Shown: piece by piece, positions 34,295 through 45,538 of the stretch | How positions within the stretch are numbered: position 1 is the first letter of the stretch | How the letters are laid out: the number at the start of each line of letters is the position of its first letter | Assembly: GCA_932521025.1 (NCBI GenBank) | Contig: OW051472.1 | Location: forward strand, 5,146,001 to 5,210,000 | Direction: 5' to 3' | From: Oscheius onirici | Taxonomy: Eukaryota > Nematoda > Chromadorea > Rhabditida > Rhabditidae | Length of the DNA: 64,000 nt | Notes under the pieces: generated by a model | The model's database searches: none | What the model was told of the DNA's origin: nothing | The model's input: the letters and a program-made list of their open reading frames with translations, nothing else | Position numbers and translations under genes: made by a program

Positions 34295-37200
34295 ATGGCC
34301 CAGCTGCCTCCGTTATCCTTTCTGGATCCGGAAGCCAAGGCCGCCTTGAACAATCTGCATCTCCGTCTCAATGACATTGACGTCAAGTTGAGCATCGTTC
34401 TCGAACTTCTTGCCACTCGACTACCCGATCAAAGGTACAGGGCCTGTTTTTCTGATCATCTCTCTCCTTTTTCACAGACTCACGTCAATTTTCTCGTCTC
34501 CCACGCAGACCATCGTCTCAGAGTCGGCCGGTGCGGCCACGAGTGAAAGTCCGTCTGCCGGGAACAGCGAGGAAAAGTCCAGCCCAAAGACGGAAATCAA
34601 GGAGGAATCTGACGGTGATTTGGACATGACCGAGGGCGAAAACGAGAACGATGAGGAGATCTACGATGACAGTCAACAGCATAAGGAGAATAAACATGTG
34701 CGTATCTTTTAAAGTCCGCGGGCTTCGGATCCCGTTCATTTCACAAAAGTTTATGCATTTTCAGACCGATGAGAAGAACATCACAATGGAAGGATCCTTC
34801 CCGGAAGGCGCCGTGAAAAGAGCTGCCGAAAAAGCCGCCAGAAGTTTCCAATCGACACAGCCAAAGGTCAGTTTTCGAAATAGTTTGGCGCCCAATAAAG
34901 GGGTGGATAGTACATTAGCCGGGACAGGTGTTTTGTGCGGAACAGCATCTCATTCGAACCCTTTTTTATGATCATTGTCTCTCCGACCTCCGAGTCTTTT
35001 TTTGACGGAGATAAGAGACTATCTGAGGCATCTAGGGAGCTTTGCTACACGAAAGTCTGGGTTCAAAATGTAACCGGCTGAACCGGTTCAAGGCGTTTCT
35101 CTCGGCCAAAAGAACAGTTGTAATGCTCGTACAAAAGACCATGGTTGTGAACAACAGGCAGATAGAGAGTACTAAATATGCAGTGAGTATGTTAATTTCG
35201 ACAGTTCTTTGTGGAATAAATGCGGGGAAACAATTTTGTAAACTCTGGAACACTTCTGGAAAACAGTTTACTTTTGCAGACGAGATTTTTGTTTTTAAAC
35301 GTACAGTTAAAATAGAAGAAGAACGCAAATAATTTTCGTGCTAAAAACGACATTGTAAAGCTTATAGATGTTTTGAAAAATTGTAGTTCTTGATCTGACG
35401 AACTTTACAGAACGTTAGAAAATGAGAAAAAAAAAGTTGAAAAGTTAGCTTTGTGATGACAACGAGCCCAAAGTATTCAGCAGATTCTTTTGAAAACCCG
35501 CTCATTTTGGCAGCCTCAAAACGCAGTAGATTTGTCTTGCTAATTGTCCCAGTTTTACCCGAAACCACATTCTGCGCTTATATTTATGTCGCCTGTAAGT
35601 ATATAGTCTGTCATCTGTCACAATCCATGTTACCTGTCTGACCCCAAATTATCGTGTTTTTCAACTAGACGTACAAAGATGGCCTTCACAAGTCTTGGCT
35701 AAGAATTCAGTTTCCTAGAAACATGGCTAAACAGAGCGAGGAAACCAGTGTCCGAAATGTTTCCGTCCACCCGTGTGTGCATTGGGTTACAACAGATGTA
35801 GCCGGCGGCGATTCTCCCACGACTGACCAAGATTATGAAAGACAAACATAGCGTGCGTAAACCGGTGGAAGTCTCTCTCTCTCGCTTGCGGAAAACTTTC
35901 GAACCGACGGAGGGAGAAACACTGGCTTGGACACGCAATCGTCTGGATAACGGTAGAGGGCGAGACTGGCAAGGGGGCTTTTTTTAAGAAAAGTTTATCG
36001 TTTTTCTAGCGATCAGTGAAAAACTGTCCAATCTGCTCTACAAACTTAGTAACCTTTGTTATGAAACTTTATTTGGTTCGATATCCCGTTCGACATGCAA
36101 TGTTGGAAATGTAGGGCCAACTGCCTGATCTCGTAGTCTCGACTAACAGTGAACATCCAGTTCCTGTATTACCCGTTCCGTTACCAGTCTTCCATTTACA
36201 CGCGCCTTACGTGTGTTTTGGCTGCTTTCATCCTGCCTTCTCTCCCCACACCCGTCTACCTGTTTTCCTCGAGTCTAACCAAATATTTTCCGAGCCATGT
36301 GGCCTGCCGCGCGTGAGTTTCGAGAGCGCGCTTCATCGGCACAGTCCACTCCGTGGCAATGCCTCTGGGGGTCAGTGAAGAAAAAAAAGTTTTGCAGGTG
36401 TTTGCTTGGCAAATCCTACGCGAGTCGGTGACGGACGATGAGCTGCGGAATGTGCAGATCAGTCTGAGGACGTTTCACGGAGAAACGGCGGCACATCTGC
36501 TCTCCAGACAACTTCCTAAGGTTTGTCTTATCGGGACGGTCTCCGCTCGGCCCGACCCCGAACCGTTACAAATCAGACCGCTACCGTAGCTTATCTAAAA
36601 GTGCAGATCGTTTTGAAGGCCAATCTCTGTTCGATCAAACCCTGTCAATCTTCAGATTCGTCTGGTAGTTGAAGCCACAATGCGCTACTTCAAATGGGAC
36701 GTCCTTCCGGAAGAGACTCAGCTGACCAAGGCCAAGCTCATCCTGAGTCATCTGAAAAACAACGCCAAAGTTCGAAATTGGACTCTGCGTGAGGGACGAC
36801 CCAATCGGTAAGAGTGTTTTGCCGTTCTGAAGACTCTTCCATAGCGTTCCGCTCGATACCGCACCACAGACCGGTTTTCAAAATGCGACGGGCCCCGGGT
36901 GCACTTTGGGCATCGGGGCCCCGTGACTACTCGCGCAGTTTTTTACGACAAGAAACGATTGAAACTGGTAAAGGGGATGGGGACTAATCCCTTCTCTAAG
37001 CTCAGTCTCATCTAACTTGGTAAACGAGAGGTCTTGGGATAGTTTCGAGAGTTCTGAGCAAGCTAACCTTCAGGACTCCAAAAGTGGCTCAATTTCCCGA
37101 TAGGTTTCGTCATGTATTATGCTCGTTTTGGCTATTCCCACACTACTGTTGTTTCGTCATTTTTCCTAAAATTAACGAAAAAGAGTCTCCTCACAAGGTT

Positions 37201-37579
37201 TTGCAGGGCAAAGTACATTCAACTAGCTTTTGTCTAACAGTAGAAATCGTTGCATCTTCAACCGAGTTACAGTAATCCACAGAAATCTGCGCAGACTTTC
37301 AAAACGTCTTCTTCCCACGGTTGACTACTCCCGCGGGCCTACCACTTACAAATAAAAACAGGTAAAAAGCCTCTCGCGTGTTCTTCCCGGGGGCTAGTGG
37401 ACAACCGGTCCTCAAACTTCACAACAACATCAAAGTCCAAAAAAAAGAAAACTTTCAGGGTGACACCGACAGCCACAAACATGGACATGATGTGGAAGCG
37501 TTATGCGGCTCTCCTCGGTCCAGGCGGTCTGGCAGCTGCTGGTCTCCTTCCCTCCCTAGCCACGACTCCTTCTCTCTGA
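34295..37579 (+). CDS. Acidic, probably nuclear protein with a helical C-terminal domain (285 aa), family not recognised
   Basis: Six exons join in frame to 285 residues: 34295-34434, 34478-34697, 34765-34866, 36398-36520, 36656-36807, 37459-37579. The N terminus ([20 protein letters not shown]) looks helical. Residues about 60-120 are Ser/Glu/Asp-rich ([20 protein letters not shown]), typical of disordered nuclear proteins. A compact region follows at about residues 130-245: [77 protein letters not shown]. The last exon is hydrophobic and Gly/Ala/Leu-rich. The compact region could bind nucleic acid (inference), but no zinc finger or homeodomain is present. Intron 3 is 1.5 kb and hosts a hairpin element; an in-frame ATG at 36359 just before exon 4 would allow a shorter isoform. 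Confidence 0.75.
35367..35413. repeat. Dispersed hairpin element in intron 3 of the acidic nuclear protein gene
   Basis: Left arm GATGTTTTGAAAAATTGTAG (35367-35386) and right arm CGAACTTTACAGAAC (35399-35413), with the loop containing TTGATCTG, also found in the loops at 38.7 and 61.8 kb in similar form. Confidence 0.65.
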
Positions 37580-37884
37580 ACTCGTCTTTCCTCTATACTT
37601 TTCAAATTATATTTAGTCCCACTCCTATGGAGTTCTGTACATACATACACTCTTTGAGTTCTCTTGACGTTCATGTCCCCCCGGTCCCGACCTTCTTCTT
37701 TCTACCTCTCCTGATCTGCAGCCGACACTCTCTCAGTTCGAAAACTCGCCGGAGACAAACTCCCTCTACCCATGAATGTTCCGGGCTCGAAGCCCCCAAG
37801 ACCTTATTCTTGCGCCCTCTCTGCCCCATGTCCACAGCCATTTTGACGATGAATAAATAGCTTATTTTGTAGCCTTTCAACATG

Positions 37885-38380
37885 GGATATAGTCTATTTC
37901 CAACGAATAGCGGCAGTCAGGCAATTCTTTAAGGTGGAGTGGCACGGGTCCCGACACGAAATTTCCAAAATGACGGCCGCGGCGTTGGATTTTACTCTTT
38001 TTTGTTCAACTTTGATGTTTTTTCGCAGTTTTAAGCTGCTTTTTCACGTATTCGACTGCATTTTCGAACTCAGCGTATAAAACAACCTACTTGGTATAAA
38101 AACTGGGAGAAAATCACCGATTTTCAGAGCGGCATGGCTGTTTCAGTGAGAAAACTTCCATTTTATGCCAATCCAGCATCAAAACGGTTGTTTTTCACGG
38201 CTTTTAATGACAAATAGGTTTTTATAGGCGTAGAATTCGATTACAACGTCTAAAATGTAAGAACATGCCAAAAAATTAAATAAAAATGAAGAAGTAGCAA
38301 AAAAACGGATTTACGCACGAAATTCCAAAATGGCGCGCAAACATGGGTGCCGCTCTTCGTTGGAAATGGACCATATGTTC
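37885..38380. repeat. Inverted-repeat element (about 0.5 kb)
   Basis: TATAGTCTATTTCCAACGAA with following TAGCGGCAG near 37891-37917 is matched on the opposite strand near 38347-38377 (TATGGTCCATTTCCAACGAA followed by GAGCGGCAC). Two further CACGAAATT(T)CCAAAATG blocks, in direct orientation, lie at about 37957 and 38317. No ORF is credible. It is most likely a foldback or MITE-type relic. Confidence 0.55.
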
Positions 38381-38466
38381 ATGCGTTTATGCTTTAAAGC
38401 GAGGGTATCTCTACCCCCCGTTTGAATTTTCGGGCGCGAAATTTCAGCGCGGCGGGGGCCTAAAAA

Positions 38467-38530
38467 GGACTCTGGCGCAGTGGATAAGATATGTTTCTAC
38501 TAATTTTGAAGTCACAGGTTCAATTCATTG
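38467..38530 (+). repeat. tRNA-like sequence (SINE or tRNA pseudogene)
   Basis: TGGCGCAGTGGATAAGA matches a tRNA D-arm/A-box, and CACAGGTTCAATTC matches a T-arm/B-box at tRNA-like spacing. The acceptor stem does not pair well, so this is more likely a tRNA-derived repeat than a working tRNA. Confidence 0.5.
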
Positions 38531-38680
38531 TGTTGTCGATTTTTTCTGCATATTAGTTCAAGGAGTTTTATGTGAAACAGAGAACTCAAATAGCGGCGGA
38601 ACCACCAGTTGAAGAGGACAGTTCGATGGCTCGGCGCGATGACATAGTTTCTCGCGAAGTAACGCGTTTTTGAGTTTTGC

Positions 38681-38733
38681 GATGTTCTGCAAACTTGTAG
38701 TTTTTTGTCTGTTCTACAACTTTGCAGAACATT
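38681..38733. repeat. Dispersed hairpin element, best-preserved copy
   Basis: GATGTTCTGCAAACTTGTAG (38681-38700), a 13-nt loop, then CTACAACTTTGCAGAACATT (38714-38733); the arms pair almost perfectly. TTTTGC precedes the left arm. Confidence 0.85.
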
Positions 38734-38904
38734 GTTTGGGCTAAAAATCCCGTCTTCGGTATGAAAACCGTCAGTCAAGTTGCGAGGTTAGTTGTAATGA
38801 AAATGAGACAATTGAAACAAGTTTTGGAAAAAAATCAGTTTTTCGAAGTGGAATAATAAACAAAAGAGAATGGCAGACCTATCGAAGCATGTCAAACACT
38901 TTTG

Positions 38905-39018
38905 ACACATGGGGAAATCGAACCCTGACCATGTGTTTCACAGTCGACGCTCTTATCCATTATTGAACCTTCCATGCTCTGATTCGTAGACAGTGCTCTT
39001 ACCCACTGCGCTAAATAG
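38905..39018 (-). repeat. Two tRNA-like units in tandem (tRNA-derived SINE or pseudogene pair)
   Basis: On the minus strand, unit 1 (about 39018-38958) has TTAGCGCAGTGGGTAAGAGC (A-box) and GGAAGGTTCAATAATGG (B-box). Unit 2 (about 38960-38905) immediately follows with ATGGATAAGAGCGTCGAC (A-box-like), a GTCGACTGTGAAA anticodon-arm-like stretch and CAGGGTTCGATTTCCCC (strong B-box). Neither unit has a convincing acceptor stem. The dimer arrangement is typical of short retroposons. Confidence 0.6.
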
Positions 39019-39783
39019 GACAAATCGGCGCGGTGGCCCCCGCCGAGCTTAGTAATGATTGTTGAACCCATAACATCATGTTCTCAAGGTCTGTTAATTG
39101 ATTCTGCCGTCTGGACTCTTGCTCTCTCAGCTGCTCTGCGTTGGCAAACAGCCAAACCATCCTGCTGACCGGCCTGAAACCCTCTCTCGCGCCTTCATGG
39201 TGTAATACCAATAGACTGGAGACCTAAGCGCGTTTCGTGACATGATAATCGCAGGAGTGAGAGACCCGCACACACACAAACAGCGCGTAACTCCATGAAC
39301 CATCAAAACTGGCGCGGGGCATCGCCGCCAGCGGCATGATAACTCAGCGGCGGCTCTTTCTGTTTGTCCACTCTTCAGGCGACTGCGCATGAGCGCCTTA
39401 GGTGTGTGTTCCGTGTATGTGTAAGCTTCGACGGTTTTCCAAAGAGGGGTCCGCGACATGACCCGCTTCTTGACATTTAGCCTGCTAGAAGCCGAGTTCT
39501 CCCGGTTCAGAACAGTCGCTGAAAACAATTAAAGTCTCTAAGACTACAGAATAAGCATTTTTAGGAGTATTTGAAAGTCGACAGGCCTGGTTCAGAGGTG
39601 TATTAAAACTGCCAAGTTGTGCGAATGTCAGTGCCCTGAATCAGAAGTTTAGTTTTCAAAAGAAATTCAGTAGCCACAAGTTTTTTCAAACCACTATGAG
39701 TACAAGCTACTGTATAGTCTGTTCAAAATGTAGATATGTAGTTTTTCTTGGCTGAGTATCCGCCATTTACATGTTGCAACAAG

Positions 39784-40225
39784 CTATGTAGATAAATTCC
39801 CGCCAATTTGATTTAAAAGATATTCTGTGAAAAAGTTTGCTCGAATCTCATTGATAGTTTGGTTGATATGCGTCATCTCACATAGCGTTCCAAATGCCTA
39901 TCACATAAAACAGAACAGGTTCATTTACCCAAGACACAAAGTCAAACAGTTCTGTCGTATATTGGAGTAGATGATTAGTAGGGGAGTCAGGATGGCAATA
40001 TTTGTCAATGGCACACGCAGAATTTGTTTTGGCCAACTGTCCGCGGGTTAGCAGGTTTCCGGGGGTTTGCTCCACGCAAAACAACGTGCATAGAAACGGG
40101 ATTAATGTCAATAAAAATACTGGATTCCGTCTCTCAAAAGCGTGTCTCAAATATCTGGTCAGCATAATTGTTATGGATCTCACTTCGGAAAAACAGAACA
40201 TTTGTGACAGTTGGAGCGGAAACAT
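39784..40225 (-). CDS. Hypothetical secreted or membrane-anchored small protein (136 aa)
   Basis: Two exons on the minus strand (40225-39929 and 39897-39784), split by a 31-nt intron, join in phase to 136 residues. A hydrophobic stretch near residues 37-50 (PVFLLTLIPFLCTLFCVEQ) could be a signal anchor, and a start at the later Met (MLTRYLRH) would make it a signal peptide. Downstream are four cysteines (SACAIDKYCHPDS, GTLCEM, plus one near the hydrophobic segment). A possible upstream exon at about 40401-40302 (LQELTDTSFRNKLPYILQTL) has a good 3' splice site and could belong to the same gene, but I could not join it cleanly. No family is recognised. Confidence 0.4.
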
Positions 40226-41046
40226 GGACCAGGCGGGAAAACATGGGATTGGAGAAGAGTCAAAAACTGGTTCGAGCAGAGGGTCCGTTATGAATGGACA
40301 TACCTAAACCATCTGGGATCAAAGGAAGAGTCTGGAGAATATACGGTAATTTGTTCCGAAAGCTTGTGTCAGTCAGTTCCTGTAAAGATGTCTCATCACT
40401 TCTGAAATGAATGAAAGATACAATTAGGGAAACCAGCGAGAATGCAATATTTGGCATCTCGTTGATCTCGTTTGATCGTTGTGGTGTACGTCCGTGACTC
40501 AATAGAGTGGATCTTCTAGCATATTCCCAGTTATTATCGCTCCATGTCCAGAAAGGAAGCTATTTTGTTATCTAACCATCTGCGTCCATTCTGACTACGG
40601 GAAAAAACGTATCCAGCGTAGCATTTCTTCTGTCGACGTCCCATCGCTCCAGGACCATCAGAAAGAATCAGAAGCTAGGAACAGTTTACTCGGACCGCAC
40701 TTGTCCAGTTTTTGCACTCTTTCCGGTAGATGGCCGGTGTCCGCAAATTGAGATGCGCCATGACAAGCGTCCAACGCGCGTCAGTGGACACGCATGGCAT
40801 CGAACCAGGTTTCGCGTAATTGCCCTCAACGCACTTTTCAAGTGACACCAATTAGATGAACTTTTTGTGGAACAGGGATTTGAACGAGATGAAAATCTAT
40901 TGCTTCCTCCAATCGGAGCAGTTTCATGTAATTAACAATTCTCTCTGAGGTTGTTTTCGCCGGGTTCAAATATTCGAACGTGAAATAATCATCATTAATA
41001 GAACAATTCATACATAGTGACCCGATTCTGGGAGATCTTTTTGGTT

Positions 41047-42724
41047 CTAGCGACAGCTCTCGTGCATGGACATTGCCGGAGTTCTCGGGTCGAACATGAC
41101 GCATGGCAGGTAGTCTTTCATGTATTTCCTGAAGATTTCTTTAAATTATGGAAAAAACGAGACTTGCTGGCAGATACGACATTTGGTCTCGAATATTTTC
41201 TGATATTTCGTGAGCCAGTGGAGATTCTTCATCAGGATCTGCGCCGGGCCCTCGCGCGGATCATTCGAAGGCGCAAAAAGGGCCGCCAGACTCTGATTGG
41301 CAATCGACGTTAGTTTCTGGTAGATGAGATATTGCGAGCGTTGCATGAGATCCAGCTAAATTTTTCTAGTTTATAGAGGGACAGTTGACTTTGAACCTTT
41401 CTGCCACCATATTCGCCAAACTGATCCAAATAGCGCCATTCTTCATGTGGGGCGATGAAGATGAGCATGTCGATCGTGCCATTATTCTCCACGATCAGCG
41501 TCTTCTGGGATACAATCGTCTGCTTATCCACCACACTTCCAGTCTTCATCTGAATGAAAAAGCTCGCTTGAGAAAAAGAAGAAAAATTGCCTCCAGAAGT
41601 GACCCAAATGCCGACTGTTCCAGAATGTTCAACCAAATTCCGTGTCTTTTTTGTAGAGCTTCCAGCTTGACACTTTGGACTGCTTGTAGGAACAAGGTGT
41701 GAGGATTTGAATGTGGTGTGAATGTAGAAAACTGAAAAGTAAAGATTGTTCCAAGAAGAGCATCTGACCCCAGATTTGGCGCAAAAAAAAACTCGTGCTT
41801 ATAGGGACTTGGACAATTTTTAATTTAAAAAAACACCGAACAATTAAAAAAATAGCTGAAATCAGTTGACGCGCAAATGCCGGTTCATTGGAAATGAACT
41901 CTACTCTGCCCCTGTGTCATAAACCAAATATAACAAACATGGAGAAGAGTGAAATAAGCGACAAGAACATACTGTCAGAGGGCGGGGATCGAGAATCATC
42001 GGCCGGCGTCGGGCAGAAGAGGCTCCCAGTCGGATCAGCTGCTCATTGAAATGTGCATAAACCTAAACTCTCTTGCTTATTTGCGTTTTTCAGTCAAAAA
42101 TTACACCAAAAGTGTCGAGATAGTTGACACTGTCCAAATAGCTCTCCAGTTTCTCCTTTCCGAACAGTTCTTTGCTATTTTGCGGCCTGCCCATCTCTTC
42201 TGGCAAAAAATCTTCCTGGAAGCAATAATTTGGGCTCAAACATTTTTGCAATTGTTCGTATTTACATCTTTTTGGCCTTTATTCACGTATAGACACAAAT
42301 ATTCATCGTAATAGCCATAACTCGCAATTTCAAGCTTTTCACATTAGATCCCTTAACTATAACTTTAGAAATCCATAAAATGACCAAAATGGGCATTTTG
42401 GTAGGTTTCTGTCCAAACTGAAAAATATACCTGGTATTCAAGAGCCAGTTTCTGAAGAGAATCGGTGACAATCATCTTGTCCGACATCGTCTGGACTGCC
42501 TGTTCGCAGTCGTTGTAATTGGCTTCCAGCCTTCGAAAGACCCTTTCCAGCTCCTTATGATCGTCGACATCTTCCGTGACCATTTCCATCAGCGTCAGAA
42601 CATTTTGACGGATTTGTTTAACGTAGTGCAGGGCTAAAATAGGTTATTTTTGGGCGAAACATTGAAGAAAAATACCATAATTCGCAGCCTGTTCCTTCGA
42701 AATTGATCGTCCTTGCGTTGACAT
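41047..42724 (-). CDS. MED27: Mediator complex subunit 27
   Basis: The minus-strand exon chain starts at 42724 (MSTQGRSISKEQAANY, exons 42724-42676 and 42633-42431), with an N-terminal helical region (RVFRRLEANYNDCEQAVQTM). A later exon near 42045-41973 reads LIRLGASSARRRPMILDPRP, like the conserved Lys/Arg-Arg-Pro linker of MED27. C-terminal exons follow: TIVSQKTLIVENNGTIDML; then LDLMQRSQYLIYQKLTSIAN; then YQKIFETKCRICQQ, joined to KYMKDYLPCVMFDPRTPA and HESCR, stop. The final Cys-x-x-Cys...C...H-x-x-C is the zinc-binding end characteristic of MED27 (family knowledge). It acts in the nucleus, bridging regulators to RNA polymerase II. An AG directly before the ATG (TCTCCCAG|ATG) is a likely trans-splice acceptor. 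Exons between about 42430 and 42050 are not fully resolved. Confidence 0.85.
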
Positions 42725-42853
42725 CTGGGAGAACGAATAAGTGAACAAAAATGCTATTTAAATGTAAAGTTTTGGCTCTAACCATACAAAAACAAATAAA
42801 ATTTAAGATACAGTTTAATAAAAACCCGTGGGGCTGCAAGAATAATCAAAATA

Positions 42854-43102
42854 TCACCATCTGTTAGATTGCAAGGCCTGGGACATGGCCCGCTCGTTGA
42901 AATTGGCGTCCAAGACGAACAGACTCCATCTACTCTCTTCCAGCTCCTCATGATACCAGTCGCCGTCAGCAATCAGCTTTTCATTGGCCTCTTCAGCAGA
43001 CGGATAGCTGGTAGCTGAATAATAGTTGTTGGTATTGAATGTAATACCTTGTTTTAGAACGTATTTTCGGAGAGAAAACAGGATACTACAAGAATCTCTC
43101 AT
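42854..43102 (-). CDS. Hypothetical ORF or last exon upstream of MED27
   Basis: The open frame encodes a well-formed acidic, helical segment (SYPSAEEANEKLIADGDWYH, then EELEESRWSLFVLDANFNER) ending at a stop 130 bp upstream of the MED27 start. Codon usage looks coding from about 43011 downward, just after a CAG acceptor, while the first 27 codons look less so. This may be the terminal exon of a gene whose other exons are upstream or lost. No family is recognised. Confidence 0.4.
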   Translation of the reverse strand: MRDSCSILFSLRKYVLKQGITFNTNNYYSATSYPSAEEANEKLIADGDWYHEELEESRWSLFVLDANFNERAMSQALQSNRW

Positions 43103-43689
43103 ACAAATACAGGTCTTATAATCTAGTCAATATTTCCCAGAAATTGAGAAATCTGAATAATTTTCTGCAGGAATAATCTGCTCAGATAGTTGTTTTGAAT
43201 GCAAAAAGATAGCTAGAGCACGTAATCGAACCCGCGTCGTTCGGACATCAATCGAACGGTGACACCATTTATATGCGGGAATGAAATTCCCGCGGGAATA
43301 AAAGCGGGCACGGAATTCCTTCCGAGACTAAAAATTCCCGATTTTTTCGGTCATTCCGCACATCTTTGAATGAAAAAACCGATCCCTTCTGCTCCCTTTC
43401 CCACTCCACTGATCCCTTCGCATTCCTTCCCCAGTCAACCGATCTCTTCTGATCCCTACGGGTTACCCTGACTCGGACGAGGACTTTTTTTTATCTCTGA
43501 ACGAACCAAGGAGCTACTCTCTAAACGACATACACTGATGAATCGACGTGTAACACGCCGCAGTCGAGTAGAGTTCTCAGTCGCGTCTAGAGCCCTGAGA
43601 GAGTCCTTGAAAGAAGATCTCAATTGTTGCACTACAATTGTTTACGTGACGCTCTGATACAAGGAAAAAATTTGCTGAGAGCTCAACGT

Positions 43690-45324
43690 TCAAACCAAGT
43701 ATAGAGGAACTGCCTTTCTCAGCTGAATAATAATGTCAACGATCCCTCCGATGTTCGAGAAGTAGTCCGTTCCTTCTACAGCAAGCTGTACTCTTCACAA
43801 AACGCTGCCAGCTTGCCTCTGACTGCTCCCGATTACGATGTCCCTTACATCCTGTCAAGTGAGGTTGAAAAAGCCATTTCAAAGTTGAAAAGAGGAAAAG
43901 CAGCTGGTCCAGATCATGTTATGTCCGATATGATTCTTGCGGCTAAAGAATTCATCACTCCACATCTGACTATCATCTTCAACGAAATACTTCAAAAAGA
44001 GCAACTTCCTGTTCAACTAGCCGATACGACGATCTCTCTACATTACAAGAAAGGAGATCCCTTGATGATCAAGAACTACAGGCCGATAGCACTCCTCTTC
44101 GTCGTCTACAAGCTGTTTATCTCAATTCTCGGAGAAAGAATGTGGAAGATACTTGATGCCAATCAACCTCCGGAACAGACGGGGTTCAGGCAGACATATT
44201 CAACCTCAGACAACATCCAGGTACTCGGAGATCTCATGCAAAGAAGCAAGGAGTACAACTTTCCACTGTACATTGGGTTCATAGATTATGCAAAAGCCTT
44301 TGACACCGTCGAAAGAACAGCCCTATGGACGTCACTTTCCGACCAAGGAATACCACTGAAGTTTGTAAAAATCTTACGTCTCATATACGCTCACTCGGAA
44401 GTAGCTGTCAAGATGATTAGAAAGAAAGTCCCGATCGAGGTCAAGAAAGGTGTCTTAAAAGGAGACACAGTCTCACCCGCACTTTTCTCGGCTGTGTTGG
44501 AAAGTGTTTTCCGAAAAATGAAATGGAAACGCCAAGGAGTGAATATTGGCGGCCAACGACTCACAAATCTACGATATGCTGATGACGCTGTTTTGCTATC
44601 TCATTCTGCCCAGGGCCTTCAACATACGATGAGCACGCTATCGTCGGAAAGTGCGAAGTTCGGACTCCAGATCAATGTGGAGAAGTCTAATGTGATAACG
44701 AACAGACAAAAACTACCTATTCTCAACGACAAAATGGTTCCGTACTGCGCGGACTTCGCATTCCTTGGCCCGAGGTTGTCTTTCGATGGTAACGCTTCAC
44801 TTGAAGTCAACCGCAGAGTCAGAGCAGCTTGGGCCTCCTTCAACAGATTCCAGCAAATTTTCACCAGCCCAAGGATCCAGATGAGATACAAACGCAAGCT
44901 GTATACTCAATGTGTTGAACCGGCTCTTCTCTACGCTGGAGAAACGTGGACATTGCGAGAAAAGGATTTGAACAAGCTTGTAACTGCACAACAGAAGATG
45001 ATTGAGACGAATGGTGGGAGTTACGCTCCTAGATCGAGGAACCAACGAGTGGCTACATGGCGCTGTCAAGTTGCAAGATGTCAGAGTCAGCTGGATCACA
45101 AAGAAATGGAATTGGTCCCGGAAGATTGCTAGTATGGAGGATGGTCGTTGGACAAAAATTGTAAGTGAATGGAGGCCGTGGAACAGGTACAGAACAGCTG
45201 GGAGACCAAGAGCCAGATGGAAAGGCGATATTACGACAAGATGTGGCGAAAACTGGATGGGCGTTGCGGTCAGGTCTCCCGAACTCTTTAGACGAAGTAT
45301 GATGCGACATATCGGAATGATATG
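43690..45324 (+). mobile_element. RTE-type non-LTR retrotransposon, reverse transcriptase ORF with frameshift, 5'-truncated
   Basis: An ORF from 43813 (open coding similarity begins near 43700) encodes a non-LTR reverse transcriptase: SKLKRGKAAGPDHVMSDMI, IKNYRPIALLFVVYKL, EQTGFRQTYSTSDNIQ, FIDYAKAFDTVER, VLKGDTVSPALFSAVLE and the catalytic LRYADDAVLL. Downstream is the RTE tail (LLYAGETWTLREKD). At about 45000 the frame breaks: the first frame degenerates while a second frame continues with RRMVGVTLLDRGTNEWLHGA, AGRPRARWKGDI and MRHIGMI, stop at 45324. A one-base change of frame therefore interrupts the ORF. No apurinic endonuclease domain is seen upstream, so the copy is 5'-truncated and inactive. 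It lies between MED27 and the SECp43-like gene. Confidence 0.9.
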
Positions 45325-45538
45325 ATTATCGTAATAAATGAAAATGATAAAGTCGTCCGAAGTATATTTCGAACTTTTCAACCCCTGGCCACTGTCATAA
45401 TGCGATTCTCCCGGCAATTGTTTTATCGATATTTTGTGAGGAATCCAGCTACCACGTCCAAAATAATCACCTTTTCACTGTTTTCAAGTCCCCCTACGGT
45501 TTAGCACTGTGACGCCGTAGGTAACAAGTTAGAACCTG

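Noticed and set aside
34295-37579. Assigning the acidic nuclear protein to a named regulator such as a heterochronic or BEN-domain factor
   Set aside because: No diagnostic motif could be recalled or seen; a name would be a guess.
38467-38530. Functional tRNA gene
   Set aside because: A- and B-box-like sequences are present, but the acceptor stem and anticodon arm do not pair convincingly.
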